64,000 nt of DNA from Osmia lignaria lignaria (Eukaryota; Arthropoda; Insecta; Hymenoptera; Megachilidae): the NCBI RefSeq assembly GCF_051020975.1, contig NC_135034.1, positions 3,286,001 to 3,350,000 of the forward strand, written 5' to 3'. A model generated the notes under the pieces. It made no database searches. It was not told the DNA's origin and worked only from the letters and a program-made list of their open reading frames with translations. The position numbers and the translations under genes were made by a program. Positions 41,088-51,399 of this stretch are shown here, in pieces; position 1 is the stretch's first letter, and each line of letters opens with the position of its first letter.

Positions 41088-43090
41088 ATAATGTAATTGG
41101 ATATAATGTAATATACTGATCCCTGGCCACAGATCAATGTACATAAAACAGCAATATCGTTATTACTATATCTACATTAGATATGTAATATACATTCAAT
41201 AACCAATCATTATTACAACATCTACATCGGTTATAAGGTAATATACTGATTCCTTCCCAAGGATCAATGTACATATAATAACAATATCATTCATACTATA
41301 TCTACATTGGGTATAATGTAATATACTGATCCCTTCCCACAGATCAATGTACATTTAATAGCGATATCATTATTACTATATCTACGTTAGATATAATGTA
41401 ATACACTGACCCCTTCCCACGGATCCATGTACCTGCACTTAATAGCAATATAATTATTACCATATCTACATTAGATATAATGTAATATACTGATTCCTTC
41501 CCACAGATCAATGTACATTTAATAACAACATCATTCATACTATATCTACATTGGATATAATGTAATATACTGATCCCTTCCCACAGATCAATGTACATGT
41601 AATAACAATATCGTTATTACTATATCTACATTAGGTATAATGTAATATAGTGATTACATTCCACAAATCAATGTACATTTAATAACAACATCATTCATAC
41701 TATATCTACATTGGATATGATGTAATATACTGATTTATTCCCACAGACCAGTGCGCATTTAATAACAATATCATTAATATTATATCTACATTAGATATAA
41801 TGTGATATACTGATTCATTCCCACCGATCAATGTACATTTGATAACAATATCTTTATTACTATACCTACAGTAGATATAATGTAATATACTGATTTAATC
41901 CCACACACCAATGTACATTTAATAACAATATCATTCATACTATATCTTCATTAGGTACAATGTAATATAGTGATTCCTTCCCACAGATCAATGTACATTT
42001 AATAACAACATCATTCATACTATATCTACATTGGATATAATGTAATATACTGATCCCTTCCCACAGATCAATGTACATGTAATAACAATATCGTTATTAC
42101 TATATCTACATTAGGTATAATATAATATAGTGATCACATTCCACAAATCAATGTACATTTAATAACAACATCATTCATACTATATCTACATTGGATATGA
42201 TGTAATATACTGATTTATTCCCACAGACCAGTGCGCATTTAATAACAATATCATTAATATTATATCTACATTAGATATAATGTGATATACTGATTCATTC
42301 CCACCGATCAATGTACATTTGATAACAATATCTTAATTACTATACCTACAGTAGATATAATGTAATATACTGATTTAATCCCACACACCAATGTACATTT
42401 AATAACAATATCATTAATACTATATCTTCATTAGGTACAATGTAATATAGTGATTCCTTCCCACAGATCAATGTACATTTAATAACAACATCATTAATAC
42501 TACATCTACATTGGATATAATGTAATATACTGACTACGTCCCACAGATGAATGTACATTTAATAACAACATCATTCATACTATATCTACATTGGATATAA
42601 TGTAATATACCGATCCCGTCCCACAGATCAATGTACATTTAATAACAACATCATTCATACTATATCAACATTGGATATGATGTAATATACTGATTTATTC
42701 CCACAGACCAATGTACATTTAATAACAATATCATTATTACTATATCTGCATTATATATGTAATATGCATTTAATAACAATATCATTATTACTATATCTAC
42801 ATCGGATATAAAGTAATATACTGGTTCCTTCCCAAGGATCGATGTACATATAATAACAATATCATTATTACTGTATCTACATTGGATTTAATGCAATATA
42901 CTGATCCATTCCCCCAGACCAATGGCCATTTAATAACACTATGAATAGTACAATATTTACATTACATATAATGTAGTATACTCATCTATTCCCAGAGATC
43001 AATGAGCAATTAATAACAGTATCATTAGTACTATATCTACATTGGATCTAGTGTAATATATTGATCCCTTCTCATGCATTAATGAACCTA
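41088..43090 (+). repeat. Second satellite block, plus orientation
   Basis: The same monomer family as 1-29,056, here more regular at 80 bp with distinct variants (CATTCATACTATATCTACATT, TTGGATATAATG, CTGATCCCTTCCCACAG). It decays towards the right, with the last recognisable units at 42,900-43,090. Minus-strand open frames at 41,344-41,598 and 42,346-42,558 arise from the repeat and are not genes. Confidence 0.9.
41521..42540 (+). repeat. 480-bp local higher-order repeat (6 x 80 bp), two copies
   Basis: Sequence from about 41,521 recurs 480 bp later with few changes. For example, the unit with CCACAAATCAATGTACATTT at 41,661 recurs at 42,141, and the unit with CAGACCAGTGCGCATTT at 41,745 recurs at 42,225. 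This is exactly six monomers, so this block shows its own small-scale HOR, independent of the 5,186-bp HOR. Confidence 0.85.
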
Positions 43091-43111
43091 CATTTCATGG
43101 AGTGATGCCCA

Positions 43112-43152
43112 CTTGGACGTCGACCGATTGGACGCGTTCCTTTTGGACGCCG
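43112..43152 (+). repeat. TTGGACG short tandem repeat, left part
   Basis: Irregular repeats around TTGGACG (CTTGGACGTCGACCGATTGG...). They were split by the element that follows; the right part is at 44,170-44,270. Together they form a ~140-bp tandem array with ~16-bp units of the type TTTGGACGCCGTGCCG. Confidence 0.75.
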
Positions 43153-44169
43153 CACAGTGGGACAAAACGGCTTTCGGCGATCAAAATTCTGTAACTTCGG
43201 TTCTATTGGAAATATTTGAATAAAATTTTGGAAAGTTTTTGCCCACATTCTGGTACATAAGTTGTATCAATATGGATCATATTGAACTACAGGGTGTCAA
43301 AATATTCACATATAAAGTATAACGCGTTCAATATCCTTCACTTGTTAGACATATTTTATGTCATTTAACATAAATTTGACTCAAAACTGTTAATAACTAT
43401 AATAAAAACGGATTTAATAATTAAAAAATGACAAGACATGTGTTATTATAATATATTTATTTATATTTATTATGATCTATACCAAATCATTCGTGAAAAT
43501 AGTTTCGACAATTATGAAAATTTATTATGGCATATTGCAAGGCCGAAGTAAAGTTTTGGGTAACGAATATACACGTCGAATGCAGTTAACTGGATAATAA
43601 TCGTATCTGGTACTGCTTTTCCATCATCACCAAGATGGGTGTAATTTATTTCAATCGTCATTTTTTTGAGCAGTGGCAGGTTGGGGCAGCCGTTTTTTTC
43701 TGATTCTGATAGAGGAAGGTTCACTCTTTACTACAGTAATAATCACACCCTGCACAAATGTGTACATTTTTTTTAAATCAAACGCAAAGTTGAGATTTTA
43801 GTTAAATGTATTTCGTTTCAATCAGATCCTATTATTTAAAAAGTTGTTGACATTTTAACTTATTTTATGCACTGAATAGAATCTATACTAATCTAGTAAA
43901 CTTTGTAATTCATTTGAATTTTATCTTTCCGAGTAAAATTTATTAGAATCGTACATTGAAGTTATGGGTAATATTATCAGCGTTTCGTCTTGACGAATTT
44001 CTACTGACTTTGAGTGCGAACCACGGCAAAACGGAAAGAAATATGCAAAAACGGATTACACTACGTTAAACTACAGTTTATTCTCTATCGATGTATGTAA
44101 TTAGTTTTTCAATTTTCGAATTCACGAAAATCGACTTTTGATCGCTGAAAGCCGTTTTGTCCCACTGTG
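43153..44169. mobile_element. Inverted-repeat DNA element, 1,017 bp, 5-bp target duplication
   Basis: Terminal inverted repeats CACAGTGGGACAAAACGGCT (43,153 on) and, on the reverse strand, from 44,169; the match continues through TTTCGGCGATCAAAA with one change. CGCCG flanks both sides (43,148-43,152 and 44,170-44,174), giving a 5-bp target duplication. The interior has no convincing transposase. A 70-codon minus frame (43,724-43,512; INYTHLGDDGKAVPDTIIIQ) may be a remnant, which I do not recognise. Family unassigned. Confidence 0.75.
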
Positions 44170-44270
44170 CGCCGGACCGATTGGACGAATTCCTTTTGGA
44201 CGTCGTGCCGTTTGGACGCCATGCCGTTTGGACGTCGTGTCATTTGGATTCGTGCCATTTGGACGCCATA
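44170..44270 (+). repeat. TTGGACG short tandem repeat, right part
   Basis: Continues the array broken at 43,152: GGACCGATTGGACGAATTCC, then repeated TTTGGACGTCGTGCCG / TTTGGACGCCATGCCG units. Both forward open frames here (44,157-44,345 and 44,167-44,382) are translations of the repeat, not genes. Confidence 0.75.
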
Positions 44271-44382
44271 TGTTTTAAAATCATTGCTTTTGGAAATCCG
44301 CAGATGGTGGTATTGTTCGTCGATTCAAATTCCTATGCTATTTGAATGCGTATGCATGCTGAAGTATGTGATTACATATTAA

Positions 44383-47300
44383 GGGGGTAGACACGGGTAC
44401 TGCAGCGGGGTGACATTACCGGCAAATATGTGCCTATTAATGGGTTTACGGGAATCGGTTATTTGTCCTTATATGAGAACACATAGGGCTGGGTGAGGGC
44501 TCATTCGAAAGAGGAAGGTCCAATGCAAGGCGGTCAACTCATGGTTTAACGAGATTATGTCCATATTTAATAATATCAGTGTCGAAAGTAGAAGAAAAAA
44601 TCGACAAAATGCAGTTGCGAAATCGAAGTATTTTTAGGCAACTAAAAGAGTTTTGTCACTCAAACGGTGAGTTGACCGCCCTGCATTGAACCTTCCTCTT
44701 TCGAATGAGCCCTTATTCAGCTCAAGATCTTTTCATATAAGGACGAATAACCGACTCCCGTAAAAGCATTCCCAAAGACGAGTTCCGCCATTATCTGGAT
44801 ACTACAGAGCAAGTTATGTGACAAATTTAGTTAAGCTAGTAGTTATAAGGTGGCGTCTAAGTAGAAAGGCTGCCGAGTTGGAATCGTAGTCAGAATCAAG
44901 CGTTAGCTTGATTACGTCACTTGAACTGTGCTGCGAAGGCAAGCGAAAAAGGCAACATCGCCCGAACGCTGAGTGAGACGTACTACAGTCATTCTGTCCT
45001 TCTCTCATTCTGAATGTTGAGATTGTCCCTTTTCACTAAGTTTTGACTGTGGCCCGCCTGGATTTTACACAGCGCCCCATAACCTCGCCCCATTCAAACT
45101 ATATTGTGTTTGGTATCATTTTAATCAGAAAAATATCACCAATCCGGTAGTAAAAGTTTCAGTAAAAAAAAATAAAAAATAAAAAAGTTTTATAATTGAA
45201 GTAGTATTAGTCACACCGATACGTTTCGGCTCTTTCCTTTGATCATTAGACCTCTCTCTCTGTCCTCTACTGTCTGTCCCTTTCTACGTTCATGCTTGGC
45301 TGGTCGTCGCATCTAATTCGAGATTCGACATCTCGGCTGGATGTATGCAACGTCTGGTTCCCAATCTCTGTTGCATATATTCAGCTTTTACTGTATATGT
45401 AGACGCGAGGTTCCACCATTTATTAGTTCTAATAGTACCATAGTACTTTTTTATGCAGAATGTTTCCAGGAGTTGACACAAGTAAAAAAAAAATGCAATT
45501 CCATTTAAATAAAAAGTGGATTTGCATTTTTTGAGTGCATCGTTGCATTCACGGAGAAAATGAAATCACAGAAAAATAGACATTATCATACCATTGAACT
45601 TTTACATAAACAGCTTTTTTCTATCTCTTACCAAATTCAAGATATAACCCGTCAGAAATTGCATGACGTATCCTGTATATTTTTATTAATTAAAGAACAT
45701 TTATTTAAAGAAGTTAATAACTTTTTCTAAAAAATTTCTCAGATTGCACGTTCCTTCGGTTCTTTAGAGTAGACATATATTTTTCAGCAGCGAGGGGTGC
45801 TACGGTGCGTTATATAAAATTGACGCGTTCAGTCAGTCAGAATTTATCGGAGCGGGACAATTCTATCATTTGGGTTGAAAGTAGGATAGCACGATCACTG
45901 TATATCTCACTCTAAAGACGCGCCAATGTTTCGCTTTCGTTCTTCAGGCGTATCGTCGCGATGTCTCTGTCGAGATGAGCGTTTGAATGTGTTTGTAAAA
46001 ATACTTGAGGCGCTGTTGCCTTCTTACAATTAGATCGTGTTGCGCGCACGCTAGCTGAGAATTAAACCTTTCAAGTTCATAACAGACCACGCAAGTGGCT
46101 CCACCAGGCCCAACGAAAAAACTGCTGTAATACCGACGTCCCGAATCAGAGAGGTCACGTGCCGTGTCTATCCCCTTAAGGCCACTTGCGTGGTCTGTTA
46201 CGAATTTGAAAGGTTTAATTCTCAGCTAGCGTGCGCGCAACACGATCTAGGAAGGCAACAGCGCCTCAAGCATTTTTACAAACACATTCAAACGCTCATC
46301 TCGCCAGAGGCATCGCGACAATACGGCTGAAGAACAAAATCGAAACATTGACGCGTGTTTAGAGTGAGATGTACGGTGATCATGCTATCCTTCTTTGAAC
46401 CTAAATGATAGAATTGTCCCGCTCCGGTAAATCCTGACTGACTGAACGCGTGGATTTTATATAGCGCACCGTAGCACCCTTCGCTGCTGAAAAATATATG
46501 CCTACTCTGAAGAACCGAAGGAACGTGCAATCTGAGAAATTTTTTAGAAAAAGTTATTAACTTCTTTAAATAAATGTTTTATAATTAATAAAAATATACA
46601 GGATACGTCATGCAATTTCTGACGGGTTATATCTTGAAATTGGTAAGAGATAGGAAAAAGCTGTTCATGTAAAAGTTCAATGGTATGATAATGTTTATTT
46701 TTCTATGACCTCATTTTCTTCGTGAATGCAATGATGCACTAAAAAAATGCAGATGCACTTTTTATTTAAATGGAATTGCATTTTTTTCTTTACTCGTATC
46801 AACTCCTTGAAACATTCTGCATAAAAAAGTACTATTAGAACTAATAAATGGAGAGGCCTCGGCTCTTTCTCTCCTCTTCCCTCGCTACTATTCCCTCTCG
46901 CTATTTTGCTGACGCGCCTATATCTAACAGTACAATATTTAGAAAACTAATATTTCGTGAGATATCTCATACTTTTCATATGTCTCATCATTCAACTTTT
47001 ACATCAATAGCTTTTTCCTATCTCTTACCAAATTTAAGATATAACTCGTCCCAATTGCGTGACACTTGTATTTTGAGAAACCTATAGTAACTTTGTTTTC
47101 ACGAAACTAATAAAAAATACAAAGGAGTCAATATTCTGAGTGAATGCAAATAATTTAAATAAATAAATATCCCGTATACAACTTATATAAACGTTTGCAG
47201 AATTATTGCAAAGAGGAGGTATATTCTTCTCTTGTTATACCTCCTCTTTGAGCGAGGTTTGTTATGGGGTGCTGTGAAAAATCCAGCCGGGCGTCAGTCA

Positions 47301-47934
47301 AAATCTAGCGAAAAGGGACAATCTCAACATTCAGAATGAGAGAAGGACAACATGACTGTAGTGCGTCTCACTCGGCGTTGTTGCCTTTTTCGCTTGCTTT
47401 CGCTTGCCTTCAGTCGAGTGACGTAACCAAGCTAACACCTGATTCTGGCTACGATTCCAAATCGGCAGCCCGCTTAGTTAGACGCCACCTTATAACTACT
47501 AGCTGAACTGAATTTGTCACATGAATTGCTCTGTATTATCCACAAAATGGCGGGACTGGTCTGTGAGAATGCTTTTACGGGCATCCGTTATTCGTCCTTA
47601 TTTCGCAACAAATGAAGACAAAATACATCTTAATTTACAGGTAAGGGTTGTGGCTAGACCGCTCAACTCATGATTTCAAATACAGCACTCTTTTAGTGGC
47701 CTTAAAATGCTTCGATTCCGCGAATGCATTTTGTCGATTTTTTACCTCTACTTTGCACGCTTATATTACTAAACAGAGTTGAGCGGTGTGCATTGGACCT
47801 TCCTCTTTCGAATAAGCCCTCACCCAGCCCTAAATGTTCTCATACAAGGACGAATAACGGAAGCGCGTAAACCCATCTTTATACCCACTTCTGCCGGTAA
47901 TGTCAACGCGCTACTATTACCCGTGTCTACCCCC
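44383..47934. mobile_element. 3,552-bp palindromic element flanked by TTAA
   Basis: The ends are perfect inverted repeats GGGGGTAGACACGGGTA (44,383 on) and TACCCGTGTCTACCCCC (to 47,934), each next to TTAA (44,379-44,382 and 47,935-47,938). A TTAA target suggests piggyBac- or Sola3-type transposition; no transposase is present. Outer arms (about 44,383-45,070 and 47,270-47,934) pair over hundreds of bases, for example AGAGGAAGGTCCAATGCA with TGCATTGGACCTTCCTCTT. A second palindrome nests inside, 45,415-46,080 against 46,190-46,855, with its axis near 46,135. Each outer arm also carries an internal inverted copy (44,446-44,560 against 44,670-44,770). The many short open frames in the arms are not genes. 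Confidence 0.75.
46163..46182 (+). repeat. Extra internal copy of the TTAA element's terminal repeat
   Basis: CCGTGTCTATCCCCTTAAGG at the centre of the inner palindrome is nearly the right end of the surrounding element (CCGTGTCTACCCCCTTAAGG at 47,921-47,940), including the TTAA. This suggests that an older copy of the same family inserted within the element or was captured by it. Confidence 0.6.
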
Positions 47935-47989
47935 TTAAGGCGATGCGAGCGTCGAAAACTTTACCGACAGTCCCTAGAAAAATCCCTAG

Positions 47990-48320
47990 ACGCGAGTTTT
48001 CGGTTTTCGTCGTCATTTCTAAACAGAATGCAAAAAAATTTGAGGGACGTGTCCAGAAGGCCCTAAAGAATGGCGCTCTGGTCCTTATTTTATCCAAATC
48101 GTCAAAAAGTTATAAAATATTGAAATTTGTGTCTGTCCACAGTCAAGAAAATGGCGGATCGGACTCACCTGCATTAATTTATTTGTAATATAAACATTTT
48201 TGCGAAACGAATGTCCAAATAGAGACCAGAGCGCCATTCTTTGGGTCGGATAGAGCAAAATGAGCACCCAGGGGATGGTGTACAAGTTTTCGTTTAGACG
48301 AAAACCGAAAACTACGATTT
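47990..48320. repeat. Inverted repeat inside the second TTAA element
   Basis: GCGAGTTTTCGGTTTTCGTC at 47,992 pairs with GACGAAAACCGAAAACTACG at about 48,297, and AATGGCGCTCTGGTCC at 48,068 pairs with GACCAGAGCGCCATTC near 48,224. The arms are roughly 100 bp with a ~130-bp spacer. It could be a small MITE or a subterminal structure of the host element. Open frames on both strands here come from the inverted repeat. Confidence 0.55.
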
Positions 48321-48339
48321 CGTTGATTTTTCACTCGCG

Positions 48340-49030
48340 AAAAACGTCAAAAAGGTAAAACAGACCACAAATTTAGTTCCTCGTTTTTTCTGTAGGGCGC
48401 AGTTTGTTCGTTTTCTGTGCTCGACCGCGCGCTCATTCGCAGCTCGTATATGTGAATATGTGTGCATCAATCGAACCGTCGACGACGATACAATGTATTG
48501 TGGCGAATGGGAAGTTCGAGTCTCGAAGAGGCGATGAACTCCGACGCGTAAATTTTTTTGTCACGCATCGTTCTATCGACTAGGATAGCTATTTTCAACC
48601 CATGTGTCACAAGACGTACTATCATTATTTTTTGTTGCTATTATTATTCTTTTTTTTAGTGAAACTGAAGAACAAATACATACGTTCTTCCCGATTTCGA
48701 TGATTTTTTGATATAAAAATTGATAATCTGAACAATTTAGTGAAATACTGATTACTTATGAAAAGTACCCCGAAAATAAATCTGTTGCCAGAGTTATTAA
48801 AATTTTTTTAGACAGATAAGTTAGTATGTTTTTTCAGTATAGAATGTGATATTATATTGGACTTTCCTGATTTTGCGTTAGGCCCAAATATTGGATGAAT
48901 AGGTAACGAAAATGTGATGATGGGAGAACAACACGGTTGGAGCGAGTTCTTCAATGCTGGCGAACATAGAAAAGGACAAATAGCGAAAGAGAAAGAGGTA
49001 CGAGAATTAAAGGGCCCGAGAAAAAACATT
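48340..49030. other. Stretch without recognisable genes
   Basis: Mixed-composition DNA inside the second TTAA element. I see no domain in the open frame at 48,808-49,029 (minus), no RNA gene and no clear repeat. Confidence 0.5.
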
Positions 49031-49034
49031 TAAG

Positions 49035-49337
49035 TGAAACAATATTAATTCAACAATAACTTTTTTATTTTTCATTTTTGCTAAATGAAACTTTTACCAA
49101 TGTAATTGTAAGGTTCTTCTGATTAAAAGAAGACTAAACACCATATAATTTGCATTATTGTTACTTATTTAGATATAAATAAGTAAATAAATAATTATAA
49201 TTCAAATTATGTCATGTTTGATCTTGTTTTAATCAGAAAAATCTCATAAATACGTTAATAACATTGTCATCAAAAAAAATTCAAAAATAAAAAGGTTTTA
49301 ATCTTAAATTTTGGTTGTGTTAGTATTGTCTCACACG
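49035..49337. repeat. AT-rich imperfect inverted repeat at the LINE target
   Basis: GTGAAACAATATTAATTCAA...CTTTTTTATTTTT on the left pairs loosely with AAAAATAAAAAGGTTTTAAT...GTTAGTATTGTCTCAC on the right, and TTCTGATTAAAAG with TTTTAATCAGAA. A related block sits at about 45,100-45,225 (TTTTAATCAGAAAAATATC ... GTATTAGTCACACC), so this is a dispersed family. The LINE inserted in the right end of this sequence. Confidence 0.4.
49325..49337. repeat. LINE target-site duplication, 5' copy
   Basis: ATTGTCTCACACG, identical to 55,155-55,167. It marks the 5' boundary of the LINE insertion. Confidence 0.85.
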
Positions 49338-49784
49338 CTCGGAGTGCCCCAACCCCCGAAAGTCCAGCGAGGGGAACCAGGACGACCTCAGGTCGTCCAG
49401 GCTGAGCCCCAACCGAGCGCGTCTCCGGGTGGCGGATAGGAGGACGACCGGGTGCGTGAAGTGGGCCCCGAGTATCGTGGAACGGGACGCCTCTGGCGAC
49501 CGGGATACGGGGAAGGTGTGCCTACGGAGTGCCCCGGCCAACGGGTGCTATAAGGGACCCCTGAAGGCCTAAAAACCCTCGGAGGGGAACTGAAGCCCCG
49601 TCGCGGACCAGCTCCCCAAGCTAAGGTGTAAGCAATCGTGCCGAGAGCTGGATGACACCGAGGTAATGGTGTCACGAACGATGCCCTTGGGGTACCAGGC
49701 GTCCCCCCATTGTATCTAGCCTTACCCCTGCAAGCGGGCTCTGCAGGGGTGGACCTATACTTCCCGACTACTCGTGGGACACAC

Positions 49785-51261
49785 ATGGAAGAAAAAACAA
49801 AAAAACAAACACTCGGAAACACTAACGCTCAGACAGACTCGGGCACAAACACGGACACGAACATGGACACAAACAGAACAACTAACACCTACACAAACCC
49901 ACCCGTTAGCGGGCTAGGTGAGGAGGGAGGGGACCCAATCTTGGGGACCGCCTCCGAAACACCGCTGACGGGTGGTTCTGGGGGGAGCATGTCCGCGGCA
50001 GGCGAGGTCACAACCTTGCCGGCTTTGCACATGCTCACCCTCAATGAGGAGCCTTCCTCCGATGCAACCAGGGACGACCAGGGAGAAATCCCGGAACCGA
50101 ACCCGGAAGCACGGAGGAAGGTAAAGCTCAGCGGAGCAGTCAGGAAGAAGGCCCGTAGGGCGGGCTTAGCGCAACCAGGGACTTCCGACGGGACTGCTAC
50201 CGCTGAGACCGCGTGCAAGGCGGGGATGGCCCCGGCGACGGCCGCTGCGAGGGGGGGCCCGATCATCGGGAAACCCCGCGTAGAGACGTCGCAGGTGGGC
50301 GGCAAAGGAACGGATGGCAAGGGGCTTAAAAGGACCCGACCATCCGTTTCCCCAAATACCCAGCCTTGCGCGAAGAAGAGACAAAGGGTCTTTCCTTCGC
50401 CAAAAAGCTTCAGTGAGGCGCTGACGGCGGAGAGGAGGCTAGCGATTGCGCCGGCCGACTACCCGAACTCAACCCTCACTGAGGCGCAGGCCTCCACCAT
50501 CGAGCAGGCGATTGTGGGAGCGTTGTGTGGGCTTCAAAAAGGGGAGACCATGCCGCGCTTCGACGAGTGCCGGTTCGGAGGGGGCCTGCTTTTAGTGACC
50601 TGCGCGGACACCGGAGCGGTGGAATGGCTGAGGGCCACTGCCGCCAGAATTAAACCGTGGGAGGGGGCGGACCTCCAAGTGCTGGATGGCCGGCACCTCC
50701 CTAAGCTAAAACGGATGGTGACAGTCATCCCTGGCCCTCCGGTGGCAACGGAGGCCATACTGAAAATGATGGAGGGTCAAAACCCGGGGCCTCACACTAA
50801 TCTGTGGAGAGTGTGGAGCAGGAGGGAGCGACCGCATTCGGTAACTCTCGTCCTGGGGGTTGACCCTGCGTCACACGAGGCAGGGTTCGGAGGTCCACGT
50901 GGGGCTACGCAGGGCACTCTTCAGAGAGGGACCTGCCGGAACCACGGAGGATGCGAGGAACCCCAACAAGGTCGCCGGGAATAAACCGGGACCAACAGCC
51001 CCAGCGATGGAGGAAGGGGGGGCGGGGACGAGCGGAACGGACGGAGGAGAGGAGGAGCCCAGGGCGCTGTCAACGGCGACCTCGGAGACCCTCGCCCCCT
51101 GCGCCGATACCCTCCCACCCGCCCCACCCAAGGGAGGGAACATAGAGATGGCGGCTGCCGGACCCTCACAAGGAACGAAGGCCGCCGGAACGCAACCTCC
51201 GTCTAGTGGGAGCATCCCCAAGGCAGTAATGCCAAGCAAAAGGGGAGTCAACGTACCCTGA
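49785..51261 (+). pseudogene. LINE ORF1 (DUF4780-like nucleic-acid-binding protein), frameshifted
   Basis: ATG at 49,785 (MEEKTKKQT) is chosen because the upstream in-frame ATG at 49,710 reads through 5' UTR-like sequence. The N-terminal ~210 residues are Gly/Ala/Thr-rich and low-complexity, with basic KKxRR-type stretches. About 50,400-50,870 encodes the DUF4780-like core: GGLLLVTCADTGAVEWL, LPKLKRMVTVIPGPP, NPGPHTNLWRVWSRRERPHS, VTLVLGVD. In the frame of the ATG the protein ends at 50,984 with unrelated sequence. From about 50,880 the family-like continuation (EVHVGLRRALFREG) is in the +1 frame and ends at TGA 51,259-51,261. So one indel separates the two. ORF1 proteins coat the LINE RNA. 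No CCHC knuckle was seen. Confidence 0.7.
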
Positions 51262-51399
51262 CGCACACCCTGAAGGCCGGTACTAGGGGAAAGAGAGGGA
51301 TGGGCCCCAGTAGGGGCCACCCTCACAAGTAGGCGTAATGGGCCCCGCCGGGGAACATAACACGCCTACTCCGACCAAGCGAGACTGGACACCAACAAG

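Noticed and set aside
44157..44382. Two overlapping plus-strand frames with FGRHAVWTSCHLD-type repeats
   Set aside because: Translations of the TTGGACG tandem repeat in two frames.
49388..51326. Long minus-strand open frames opposite LINE ORF1 and its 5' UTR
   Set aside because: GC-rich antisense shadows of the LINE; their peptides are Pro/Ser/Gly-rich without domains.
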